A stretch of 13,532 bases of DNA, from positions 1 through 13,532 of the forward strand of contig JAYTJE010000091.1 of NCBI GenBank assembly GCA_043731355.1, given 5' to 3'. This DNA comes from GWC2-56-14 sp043731355 (GTDB lineage Bacteria; Nitrospirota; UBA9217). The position numbers and the translations under genes are program-made. This document shows, in pieces, positions 1 to 7,907 of this stretch. How positions within the stretch are numbered: position 1 is the stretch's first letter; each line of letters starts with the position of its first letter. A model generated the notes under the pieces. The model ran no database searches. It saw only the letters and a program-made list of their open reading frames with translations, and was not told the origin of the DNA.

Positions 1-41
1 CACGAAATTCGTGATTGAAAGATTAGATTTTAAGATAAACA

Positions 42-662
42 ATGCATTGGGCAAAGCTGCGTGACTGGATAAGATGGAGAAGACCGCACTCTCAAGTAAC
101 CAATCGAAAGTTAGGCAAGCGCGGTGGCATTTTGGACTTTGACAAAATTAAGGGCGACTTGTATCGACTCATGCGCGAAGATGGCAATGTCGATGCGCGG
201 TTTACGACGATGATGGATCTCTACGCGCTGCCGGATGAGTTCCCCGGCTGGGCAGAAGCTCGGAAGAAGACGCTGCACAGGGATCGGATCGCGGTTCTGG
301 AGATGGCGTTACACGCCAACTTTGGGGACCGCCGATTTTTGCCTCACATTCAGCTCCACGAATTTGAAACATTGCTCTACTGCGATTTATCAGAACTACA
401 GCGCCGGATTGCCGACAACGAAAAAGGTTTCGCAATGCTGGCCCGCGATGTTGCCGCGCTCGCGCCCGAAGACATCAACGACGGCTCCATGACCGCGCCA
501 AGTAAACGGATAATCCGCTATGTGCCGATCTATGACCGTCTTAAGGTGCGCGTAGGAGCGCCAGCCGCTGCAGCGATTGGCTTGCCAACGCTGCGCTCAA
601 AATGCCCGCACTTCGACGAGTGGGTGGGAAAGCTGGAGAGTCTTGGTAGTGCGAATGCCTGA
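42..662 (+). CDS. DUF4276 family protein, N-terminus missing or frameshifted
   Basis: The protein resembles the DUF4276 family (TOPRIM-like, usually next to an AAA ATPase in defence loci). Conserved blocks are visible: a K-R-G-G-I-L-D-F stretch at residues 26-33, TTMMDLYALPDEFPG at 55-69, FLPHIQLHEFETLLYCD at 99-115 (with the family's H-E-F at 106-108), and a C-terminal IGLPTLRSKCPHFDEW at 179-194. Family members normally begin with a hydrophobic strand and a V-E-G-Q-T-E motif about 25 residues before the K-R-G-G block. Here that motif is absent. The first ~18 residues are unusually rich in Arg and Trp, and an in-frame TAA at 36-38 blocks extension. Frame 2 (bases 2-61) stays open until TGA at 62-64 and begins T-K-F-V, which could be the lost N-terminus in another frame or the end of an upstream gene. 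The ATG at 42 is therefore only a formal start. The helicase follows 33 bases downstream in the same direction. The molecular function is inferred, not proven. Confidence 0.72.
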   Translation: MHWAKLRDWIRWRRPHSQVTNRKLGKRGGILDFDKIKGDLYRLMREDGNVDARFTTMMDLYALPDEFPGWAEARKKTLHRDRIAVLEMALHANFGDRRFLPHIQLHEFETLLYCDLSELQRRIADNEKGFAMLARDVAALAPEDINDGSMTAPSKRIIRYVPIYDRLKVRVGAPAAAAIGLPTLRSKCPHFDEWVGKLESLGSANA

Positions 663-695
663 TGAGACAATTGCCAACCATATGAGTTCAAGATA

Positions 696-3600
696 ATGGC
701 TACCCATTTTGCAGAAAAACTTGTACTGACCCGCTGGGCTTTGGCGCAATTCGGCGTGCAAGACTTCACCAAGCTTGCGACGATGGTTAAGGCGCCGGAA
801 TTCGAGGGTTGGGGCGAGGATGGCGGCACGAAGTATGTGCGGGAACTCGCGGCCCGCTTACCGAAGCATCGGCAGCAATCGGATGATCAACTGCGCGAGT
901 ATGACGAGAATATTGTCGGTCACTGGAAGCACATCACCCGCCTTCGCAATCTGCACGGTCAGACGCTTTATCCGCTTTATTTCCAGTATCTCGGATTGTT
1001 GATGACAGAAGTCTATCTCGACGGCTATTTCCGCGACCAGGACAAACTTGTGTCGTCGCTGAATGAATTCGTGGATATAGTTAACCGTGATCTGGATAAG
1101 CAAGTGCAAATCATCCGGTTCAACGCGGACGATCTCAACAAGCTGGGCTTCTGGATGGCTACGGGCAGCGGTAAGACGTTGCTCATGCACTGTCACATCC
1201 GCCAATATCTGCACTATCTCGGCAAGACCGGTCGGCGGCAGGAACTGAACCGGATAGTCCTGCTGACTCCGAATGAAGGGTTGTCACGCCAGCACAAGGA
1301 CGAATTCGAATTGTCGGGCATGGAGGCCGCATTCTATGACCGGCAGGGCGGCGCTATCTTTGCCGGACGAGGGGTGGATATCATCGACATCCACAAACTG
1401 CGCGAAACCTCGGGCGAAAAGACCGTGGCGGTCGATACCTTTGAGGGCAACAACCTTGTGCTGGTGGATGAAGGTCATCGCGGCTCAGGCGGCGAGGAGT
1501 GGATGGATAAGCGCGCGCGGCTGTGTGCGAAAGGTTTCTCCTTCGAATACTCAGCCACCTTCGGGCAGGCGATCAAGGCGGCAGGGACTGCCACACCGCC
1601 CAAGGAAGGCAAACCCGCATCAAAGGGTTATTCCCTGACACAAACCTACGCCAAGTGTATTCTTTTCGACTACTCGTACAAATTCTTTTACGATGATGGC
1701 TATGGGAAGGATTTTAATATCCTGAATCTGGCCGAGGAACACGAGGGGGAAACACGCCCGCTCTATTTAACTGCATGCTTGCTGGGGTTCTATCAACAGT
1801 GCCGCAGGTTCGCGGACAATCCGAGCCTCCTCGCCCCCTATCTGCTTGAACAACCTCTCATGGTATTTGTAGGCGGCTCCGTTACCGGACAGCGACAAAC
1901 ACAGGAAGATACCGACCTTGTTCAAATACTCAAGTTTCTTGCGTCATTCATCGCGAACCGGGCGGATGCTGAGCGCCGTTTGGGCCAGATTCTCGCGCGG
2001 CAGGACGGCATGGTGGCCGGGGGGCAGCGTGTGCTTGAACGCCTCTTCCCCTATGTGGACGAACTCTACAAACCAGAGCAGGCAAGGGAGCTATTTACGG
2101 ATATTTTGCGCTATGTCTTTAATGCGCCGGGCGGCGGCCAACTGCACATCGTGCGCTTGCTTGGTGCCGAGGGTGAAATCGGACTGCGTGTCGGCGAGAA
2201 CGAATGGTTCGGCGTGGTGAACGTAGGCGACGCCAAAAAGCTTTGCGATCTTTGCGCAACGGGCAAAGCAACGGAAGAGCATTATGAGGTGGAGGAGCTT
2301 TCCTTTTCCGGGTCGCTGTTCGAGGAAATCAAGCGGCCCGCGAGCCCTATCCGGTTGCTGGCGGGCGCGAAGAAGTTTACGGAAGGCTGGAGTTCATGGC
2401 GCGTCTCCTCGATGGGGCTGATGAACGTCGGCAAGAAGGAAGGCAGCGAAATTATCCAGCTCTTCGGGCGCGGTGTGCGTTTGAAGGGTTATCGCTTCAA
2501 GCTTAAGCGCAGCAGTGCCCTCGATGTGATGGATTTAGAGGGCGATGGTTCACCGTATAAGCACCCGGACCACATTGAGTTGCTGGAGACGCTGAACATC
2601 TTCGGGGTCCGCAGCGATTACATGAAGGAGTTCGAGGAATACCTTGAGGAAGAAGGTGTGGGCGAGGACGAACGCCGCGAAGTTGTCTTCCTGCCGACCA
2701 TAAAATTGCCGGAGTTCGATCAGACGAAAATACAGCTTCACGTTATTCGGCCAAAAGCGAACATGCCGGAGTTCAAGACGTCAGTTCGATTGAAGCTCTC
2801 CAGCCTGGAAGGAAGCCTTAATAACAAAGTAATAGCGGATTGGTATCCCCGGCTGGAGAAGCGTTCGTCCATCAACCGGGACAGCGCTATGGTTGAGATG
2901 TTTAATCAGGAAAGCCTGCGCAACGAGCACCTCGCATTTCTGTCCTGGGATACGATCTGGTTCGAGCTGGAACGGCATAAGCGCGATAAAGCGTACTACA
3001 ATATTGTTTTCTCACCCACGGAACTGCGTGAGCTCCTTAATTCATCATGGTGGTACGAGCTATTTATCCCGGCCGGGTATCTGGAATTTCGCGGGCTCGA
3101 CCAGCGGCCATTGTGGCAGGATATTGTAATTCACCTTCTCAAAGGCTATCTTGAGCGTTTTTACCAGTTCCATAAGCGAGAATTCGAGGCGCCCTATCTC
3201 GAATATCAGACGCTGCGCTCTGATGATGGTCTTCTGCTGAAACAGTACCAGCTTCTCATCAAAAAGTCGGAAAAGGCGCTTATCTCTCGCCTGCGGGAGT
3301 TGGCGGAGAATTTCAAGGCTGGACAATTCGAGGCTTACAGCTTTGATAAACTGTCCATCTTTCAGGCCGCGAGACATCTTTATCAGCCGTTGATTCACTT
3401 GAGTCATAACGGCGGGGAGGATGCCATTGTCAAGGTAGTTCCGACACATCTCAACGATGGGGAAAAGAGCTTTGTGGACGGCTTGGAGGCGTTCTGCAAG
3501 ACCGAGGCAAAGGGGATGCTCGCCGATATAGAGCTTTATTTACTGCGAAACCATAGTTCGGACAAGGCTATAGGGTTCTTCACGGAAAGCGGCTTCCGGC

Positions 3601-3932
3601 CTGATTTTATTCTCTGGTTGCTTAAAGATGGCAAACAAACAATCGCTTTCGTTGACCCGAAAGGGCTGCGAAATTTTACCGACAACTTCAATAATCCGAA
3701 GATTCGGCTCTCCCAAGGCATCAAGAAACTGCAGGCCGATCTCAAGCGAGACGATATCCGACTGGAATCGTTCCTTCTGTCTCAAACCCATCGTAACGAT
3801 CTTCGCTGGCCGAAGCCTGGCGGAAAATCCGGCGAGCAGGCCACCGTGGACGATTACAGAACGCATCATGTTTTATTCGCGACGGACAGTCCGTTGGCGA
3901 ATGCAAAAGAACTATTCTCTATGTTGTTGTAA
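696..3932 (+). CDS. SF2 helicase with C-terminal PD-(D/E)XK-like nuclease (type III restriction Res-like)
   Basis: This 1078-residue protein carries a superfamily 2 helicase core. Walker A is A-T-G-S-G-K-T at 155-161, motif II is D-E-G-H at 258-261, motif III is S-A-T at 286-288, and motif VI is Q-L-F-G-R-G-V-R at 588-595. Residues 1-140 form an N-terminal extension, and roughly 620-930 is a long helical region of unknown role. Near the C-terminus, P-D-F at 969-971 followed by D-P-K at 987-989 fits the D-X(n)-(D/E)-X-K signature of restriction-type nucleases. By family, such proteins couple ATP-driven DNA translocation to cleavage, as Res subunits of type III restriction systems do. No mod methyltransferase partner lies downstream, so this could be a stand-alone or multi-gene defence nuclease rather than classical type III. 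The start at ATG 696 has only a weak GAG upstream, and a five-codon reading frame at 682-696 ends on it. It probably shares a transcript with the DUF4276 gene. Confidence 0.85.
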   Translation: MATHFAEKLVLTRWALAQFGVQDFTKLATMVKAPEFEGWGEDGGTKYVRELAARLPKHRQQSDDQLREYDENIVGHWKHITRLRNLHGQTLYPLYFQYLGLLMTEVYLDGYFRDQDKLVSSLNEFVDIVNRDLDKQVQIIRFNADDLNKLGFWMATGSGKTLLMHCHIRQYLHYLGKTGRRQELNRIVLLTPNEGLSRQHKDEFELSGMEAAFYDRQGGAIFAGRGVDIIDIHKLRETSGEKTVAVDTFEGNNLVLVDEGHRGSGGEEWMDKRARLCAKGFSFEYSATFGQAIKAAGTATPPKEGKPASKGYSLTQTYAKCILFDYSYKFFYDDGYGKDFNILNLAEEHEGETRPLYLTACLLGFYQQCRRFADNPSLLAPYLLEQPLMVFVGGSVTGQRQTQEDTDLVQILKFLASFIANRADAERRLGQILARQDGMVAGGQRVLERLFPYVDELYKPEQARELFTDILRYVFNAPGGGQLHIVRLLGAEGEIGLRVGENEWFGVVNVGDAKKLCDLCATGKATEEHYEVEELSFSGSLFEEIKRPASPIRLLAGAKKFTEGWSSWRVSSMGLMNVGKKEGSEIIQLFGRGVRLKGYRFKLKRSSALDVMDLEGDGSPYKHPDHIELLETLNIFGVRSDYMKEFEEYLEEEGVGEDERREVVFLPTIKLPEFDQTKIQLHVIRPKANMPEFKTSVRLKLSSLEGSLNNKVIADWYPRLEKRSSINRDSAMVEMFNQESLRNEHLAFLSWDTIWFELERHKRDKAYYNIVFSPTELRELLNSSWWYELFIPAGYLEFRGLDQRPLWQDIVIHLLKGYLERFYQFHKREFEAPYLEYQTLRSDDGLLLKQYQLLIKKSEKALISRLRELAENFKAGQFEAYSFDKLSIFQAARHLYQPLIHLSHNGGEDAIVKVVPTHLNDGEKSFVDGLEAFCKTEAKGMLADIELYLLRNHSSDKAIGFFTESGFRPDFILWLLKDGKQTIAFVDPKGLRNFTDNFNNPKIRLSQGIKKLQADLKRDDIRLESFLLSQTHRNDLRWPKPGGKSGEQATVDDYRTHHVLFATDSPLANAKELFSMLL

Positions 3933-4038
3933 AGACAAGGTGATATTGATGGCCGTTCTTTTTTCAAGATAGGCCAAAAGATTTTATTTATTAACGGGAT
4001 CAATTCTCCGATGGCCCGGCCTGGAAAGGGAAAGAATA
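3933..4038 (+). other. spacer after the helicase gene
   Basis: This 106-base AT-rich gap separates the accessory block from the housekeeping genes. It contains a weak TGGCC/GGCCA pair around an 18-base loop, followed by A/T-rich sequence, too poor to call a terminator. The purine-rich ribosome binding site of the next gene lies at its right end. No repeat, att-like site or tRNA is visible at this boundary. Confidence 0.4.
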
Positions 4039-4482
4039 ATGAAGCTTCTGATCGGAACTCTATTCGCGCTGCTTGTGCTGCCGTTTGCTGTCCTGGCGGA
4101 CGTGAACAAGGCCGTAGAGCCGCTTTCATGCGGTATCTATGACCAGGCATCCAGGCCCTTGGTCGAAAAGAACATGGAAACGCAAAGCCCGGACCGGGCA
4201 CGGTATACCATGGAGCTGCGGACAACCCGCGGCAAACGGCTCACGGTCGAGGTCAAAAACGTGTCGATCCAGCTTGATGGCGAACGCAATCATGTTTCTA
4301 TTTTCCTCGATGGCAAACCGTATGCCAAGACCAGCCACCAGGACGTGCCCTTGTATTTTGAAGTCCACATCGACGATAAAAAGTATCGAATCATTTGTAC
4401 GCGGGGGGGCGAAGCGGACGGGACCGAAACGGCCCTTTCGGTTCCGGGAAGCGACCAGGCGGAGATCTTGAAACTGCGTTGA
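4039..4482 (+). CDS. small secreted protein of unknown function
   Basis: The 147-residue product starts with a clear Sec signal peptide: Lys at 2, a hydrophobic core at 3-19, and V-L-A at 18-20 followed by Asp, so cleavage after A20 is likely. The mature part of about 127 residues looks like a small beta-rich periplasmic domain, with alternating strands such as RLTVEVKNVSIQL (67-79) and HVSIFLDG (85-92). It has only two cysteines, C31 and C120, which could form a disulfide. I do not recognise the family. A purine-rich GGAAAGGGAAAG stretch just before ATG 4039 serves as ribosome binding site. It is separated by 106 bases from the helicase gene and 107 from the stress-protein gene, so it may be its own unit. 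If the cysteines do pair, it could be a client of the DsbC-like protein encoded further right, but that is speculation. Confidence 0.8.
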   Translation: MKLLIGTLFALLVLPFAVLADVNKAVEPLSCGIYDQASRPLVEKNMETQSPDRARYTMELRTTRGKRLTVEVKNVSIQLDGERNHVSIFLDGKPYAKTSHQDVPLYFEVHIDDKKYRIICTRGGEADGTETALSVPGSDQAEILKLR

Positions 4483-4589
4483 TTTTTCCCGAGACCCGCG
4501 CGCTTGCCTTTTTGCCTGATTTGGACTATCTTTTAATCAGAGAATAAAAAACAGAAGGGTACCATTGAAACAGGGAGAGGGAGGATGCC

Positions 4590-5069
4590 ATGGGCAAAAT
4601 GCTGATAGCGCTCGATGAATCAAAAAGCTCGATGAAGGCCGTCGAGTATGTTGCAGAACAGTTCTCCGCGACCAGGGACCTGCAGGTCACGCTTGTACAT
4701 GTGCTGCCGAACCTTCCGGCGATTTTCTGGGACGAAGGGCATATCCTGAATGATGAGGAAAAAAAGGACCGCAAAAAGGTGGTCGACAAGTGGCTTTCCG
4801 ACCGGCTGGTTGCGATGGAGCCCCTGTTCCGAAAAGCCACGGACCTGCTGGTTGCAAAGGGAGTCAGCGCGGCCAGGGTCGGCAGAAAAACGATCTCCGA
4901 TTCCCTTGACGCCGCAGGAAGCCTTCTTGAAGCTGCAACGGATGGCGGGTTCCCGACGATCGTGCTGGGCCGGCACAGCAGAGGCAACGGCAGCAGTCAC
5001 CTTATCGGCAACGTCACGAACAAGGTCGTAAGCCACGGCGCAGGTATGACCGTTATCGTGGTGGGGTAG
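4590..5069 (+). CDS. universal stress protein, UspA family
   Basis: The 159-residue protein has the Usp fold signature: N-terminal strand KMLIALDESKSS (3-14), a second strand VTLVHVLP (33-40), and the C-terminal TIVLGRHSRG...SHLIGNVTNKVV block (123-147) ending in MTVIVVG. ATP-binding Usps of the MJ0577 type carry G-X2-G-X9-G-(S/T). Here the loop reads G127-X2-S130-X9-G140-N141, so two positions differ and nucleotide binding may be weakened or lost. A charged insertion at about 47-70 (DEGH...EEKKDRKK) lengthens the usual linker. Family members are cytoplasmic stress-response proteins of varied, often unclear role. A strong GGGAGG sits 5 bases before ATG 4590. pepN follows after 141 bases that contain a stem-loop. 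Confidence 0.9.
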   Translation: MGKMLIALDESKSSMKAVEYVAEQFSATRDLQVTLVHVLPNLPAIFWDEGHILNDEEKKDRKKVVDKWLSDRLVAMEPLFRKATDLLVAKGVSAARVGRKTISDSLDAAGSLLEAATDGGFPTIVLGRHSRGNGSSHLIGNVTNKVVSHGAGMTVIVVG

Positions 5070-5081
5070 CGGACCGTATTG

Positions 5082-5111
5082 CCCGGTGATCACGGGATCG
5101 TGACCACCGGG
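5082..5111 (+). other. stem-loop between the stress-protein gene and pepN
   Basis: The arms CCCGGTG (5082-5088) and CACCGGG (5105-5111) pair perfectly. After one A-C mismatch, TCAC (5090-5093) pairs with GTGA (5100-5103) around a six-base loop. There is no T-tract on either strand, so it is not a standard intrinsic terminator. It begins 12 bases after the stress-protein stop codon. It could protect the 3' end of that transcript, act as a pause or rho-linked site, or be incidental. Confidence 0.5.
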
Positions 5112-5210
5112 GAAAAATACCGGCCGTTCTTCCTTTCTGAAAAAATCCCGTTGCCACAATGCAGTTTCTTATTGCAAAAATCTGATCGAAGACCAGTGAC
5201 AGGAATATTT

Positions 5211-7850
5211 ATGACCGAAGCGCATTCTCCTCATATCCACGCCGTGACCTATCTCAAGGACTACCAGCCGCCTGACTATCGCATCCTTACCACAAATCTC
5301 CAGTTCGATCTGGACGCGGACCGGACCCTGGTCAAAGCCCTGCTCATCGTCCAGTCGGCCAATAACCCTGGCCGGGAGAACAGGCCGCTCAGACTTGACG
5401 GCAAAGGCCTGGAGCTGCTTTCGGTGTTGCTCGACGGAAGGAAACTCGGACCCGGCGAATTCATGCTGGACGATGAGTCGCTCACGATACCGGTCGTGCC
5501 CGGGCAGTTCACGCTTGAGATAGAGACCGCCATCAACCCCAAACTGAATACCGAGCTTTCCGGCCTCTACCGGTCCGGCGGTATGTTCTGCACCCAGTGC
5601 GAGGCCGAGGGGTTTCGCCGGATCACCTATTATCTCGACCGGCCGGATGTGATGGCCCGTTTCATGACCACCATTGTTGCCGATAAGGCGAAATATCCGG
5701 TGCTGCTGTCCAACGGCAACCTCATCGATACGGGCGATCTGAAGGACGGGAAACACTTTGCCAAATGGCACGATCCGTCGCTGAAACCCGCGTATCTCTT
5801 TGCGCTTGTTGCCGGGGACCTGGCGCGCATCGAGGACCGCTTCAGGACCATGTCGGGCAGAGAGGTGGCGCTTCAGATCTATGTCCAGCACCATAACAAG
5901 GACAAGTGCGGCCACGCCATGGAGTCGCTCAAGAAGGCCATGCGCTGGGACGAGGAGCAGTACGGCAGGGAATACGACCTGGACCTTTTTATGATTGTGG
6001 CGACCGATGATTTCAACATGGGCGCCATGGAGAACAAGGGGCTGAACATCTTCAATTCCAAATATGTGCTGGCCAGGCAGGAGACTGCCACTGACGCGGA
6101 TTTTCAGGGCATCATGGGCGTGGTGGGGCACGAGTATTTTCACAACTGGTCCGGCGACCGGGTCACCTGCCGCGACTGGTTCCAGCTTTCGCTCAAGGAA
6201 GGCTTCACCGTGTTCAGGGACCAGCAGTTCATGGAGGACATGAGCTCCCGGGGCGTCAAGCGCATCAGCGACGTGAACGTCCTGCGCACCCACCAATTCC
6301 GCGAGGATAGCGGGCCACTGGCGCATCCGGTCCGGCCCGAGTCCTATGTGGAGATCAACAACTTCTACACCATGACGGTCTATAACAAGGGCGCCGAGGT
6401 GATCCGCATGCTGCATACGCTGCTCGGTCCCGCGCGGTTCCGGAAAGGCACGGACCTCTACTTCGAGCGGCACGACGGCCAGGCGGTCACGACCGACGAC
6501 TTCGTGAAGGCCATGGAAGACGCCAGCGGTGTGGACCTCACGCAGTTTAAGCGCTGGTACACCCAGGCGGGGACGCCCGAACTCGCGGTTACGAGCGCGT
6601 ATGACGCGAAGGCAAAAACCTATAGCCTCACCGTTAAACAGACCTGCCCGCCTACGCCGGGCCAGAAAGAAAAACTTCCGTTCCATATCCCTTTGGCAGT
6701 GGGCCTGCTCAACAGGGACGGGCGCGATCTGCCCCTGAAGACGGAAGGGCCCAGCTCCGGCGTCCTTGAACTGCGGAAAACGGAAGAGACCTTTGTCTTT
6801 ACCGGGGTCCCTCACGAACCGGTCCTGTCGCTGCTGCGGGGGTTCTCGGCGCCGGTCAAGCTCACGCTGGAACGGAGCGATGACGAGCTCTCGTTCCTCA
6901 TGGCGAATGACTCTGATGAGTTCAACCGCTGGGACGCTTCCCAGCGGTTGGCGATCAAAACGATCCTGGCGCTGGTTCGTGAACAGCAGGCGGGAAAGAA
7001 ACTGACGCTCGGCAACAGTTTCATCGAGGCCTTCAGAAAAACGCTGGGGAACGCCACGCTCGATCATGGTTTTATCGCAATGGTGCTGACGCTGCCTTCC
7101 GAAACGTACCTTGCCGAGTTCCTGGACGAGATCGATCCGCCGGCGGTCCATGAGGCGCGGCAATTCGTGGTCCGCACCCTGGCCTTGCAAATGAAGGACG
7201 TCTTGCTTGAGCTTCATTCGACCCTGAAGGACGAAGGCCCTTACCGCCTGGATCCGGCCTCGGTGGGCAAGCGGAGCCTCAGGAACGTCTGCCTCGGCTA
7301 TTTGGCTGAATTAGATACACCGGAGATGCGGCTCTTGTGCAGGGAGCAGTTCCAGACGGGCAGCAACATGACCGAGGTGATCGCCGCGCTTGCAAGCCTC
7401 GCTCAGCTCGATTGCCAGGAACGGGAAGCTGCTCTGGCCGATTTTTACAACAAGTGGAAGAACGACCCGCTGGTAATGGACAAATGGCTTGCGATTCAGG
7501 CGGGCTCATCCCTGCCGAAGACGCTGGACAATGTCAAGGCGCTCACCAGGCATCCGGCCTTCTCGCTCAAAAACCCCAACAAGGTGCGTGCGCTGATCGG
7601 CGCTTTCTCGGCCAATGCCGTGCGGTTCCATGATGCGGGCGGGGCCGGATATGTGTTCCTTGCCGACGCGGTCCTGGAGGTAGACGCCATGAACCCCCAG
7701 ATAGCGGCGCGGCTCGCTTCGGCGTTCACGATGTGGAAGCGCTACGACGCTTCGCGGCGAACGCTCATGCAGGCGCAGCTCCAACGGATTCTGGCGGCTC
7801 CGGGACTGTCCAGGGATGTGCATGAGATCGCGGCAAAAAGCCTTGCCTGA
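5211..7850 (+). CDS. pepN: aminopeptidase N (family M1 zinc metallopeptidase)
   Basis: This is a full-length E. coli-type PepN of 879 residues, close to the 870 of the E. coli enzyme. It removes N-terminal residues from peptides in the cytoplasm. The exopeptidase motif G-A-M-E-N is at 271-275. The zinc site is H307-E-Y-F-H311 with the third ligand E330 in S-L-K-E-G-F. The transition-state tyrosine is Y391 in M-T-V-Y-N-K-G. All are shifted about ten residues from E. coli numbering (261-265, 297-301, 320, 381). The order is an N-terminal beta domain (to ~190), catalytic domain (~190-440), small beta domain (~440-540) and helical C-terminal domain. The open frame extends 44 codons upstream to 5079, but ATG 5211 is preferred: AGGA lies 6 bases before it, the extension crosses a stem-loop, and the family starts there. 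There is no signal peptide. It converges with the dsbC-like gene, and its last codons form one arm of that gene's terminator. Confidence 0.96.
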   Translation: MTEAHSPHIHAVTYLKDYQPPDYRILTTNLQFDLDADRTLVKALLIVQSANNPGRENRPLRLDGKGLELLSVLLDGRKLGPGEFMLDDESLTIPVVPGQFTLEIETAINPKLNTELSGLYRSGGMFCTQCEAEGFRRITYYLDRPDVMARFMTTIVADKAKYPVLLSNGNLIDTGDLKDGKHFAKWHDPSLKPAYLFALVAGDLARIEDRFRTMSGREVALQIYVQHHNKDKCGHAMESLKKAMRWDEEQYGREYDLDLFMIVATDDFNMGAMENKGLNIFNSKYVLARQETATDADFQGIMGVVGHEYFHNWSGDRVTCRDWFQLSLKEGFTVFRDQQFMEDMSSRGVKRISDVNVLRTHQFREDSGPLAHPVRPESYVEINNFYTMTVYNKGAEVIRMLHTLLGPARFRKGTDLYFERHDGQAVTTDDFVKAMEDASGVDLTQFKRWYTQAGTPELAVTSAYDAKAKTYSLTVKQTCPPTPGQKEKLPFHIPLAVGLLNRDGRDLPLKTEGPSSGVLELRKTEETFVFTGVPHEPVLSLLRGFSAPVKLTLERSDDELSFLMANDSDEFNRWDASQRLAIKTILALVREQQAGKKLTLGNSFIEAFRKTLGNATLDHGFIAMVLTLPSETYLAEFLDEIDPPAVHEARQFVVRTLALQMKDVLLELHSTLKDEGPYRLDPASVGKRSLRNVCLGYLAELDTPEMRLLCREQFQTGSNMTEVIAALASLAQLDCQEREAALADFYNKWKNDPLVMDKWLAIQAGSSLPKTLDNVKALTRHPAFSLKNPNKVRALIGAFSANAVRFHDAGGAGYVFLADAVLEVDAMNPQIAARLASAFTMWKRYDASRRTLMQAQLQRILAAPGLSRDVHEIAAKSLA

Positions 7851-7880
7851 GGCCGGTGCTTCACGGGACAGGCAAGGCTT
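7835..7880 (-). terminator. intrinsic terminator of the leftward sod-rbr-flavoprotein-dsbC run
   Basis: A perfect 12-base inverted repeat, AAGCCTTGCCTG (7838-7849) and CAGGCAAGGCTT (7869-7880), encloses a 19-base loop. Read on the minus strand, the hairpin ends in a run of five T (7839-7835), two of them inside the stem. It lies 28 bases past the dsbC-like stop codon. On the plus strand no T-tract follows, so it should terminate mainly leftward transcription. The left arm falls in the final sense codons and stop of pepN. Confidence 0.75.
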
Positions 7881-7907
7881 GCACTATTTCGCGGCATGGG
7901 TGGAGCG

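Noticed and set aside
3944..3990. Terminator after the helicase gene
   Set aside because: Only a 5-base GGCC-type stem with an 18-base loop and no clean T-run.
5079..5210. Longer pepN start adding 44 residues
   Set aside because: The extension runs through a stem-loop, does not look like a signal peptide and has no equivalent in PepN, whereas ATG 5211 has AGGA in place.
5169..7217. 682-codon open frame antisense to pepN
   Set aside because: It overlaps a gene with intact catalytic motifs, its product is rich in Arg, His, Val and Gly as expected of a mirror frame in GC-rich DNA, and it resembles no family.
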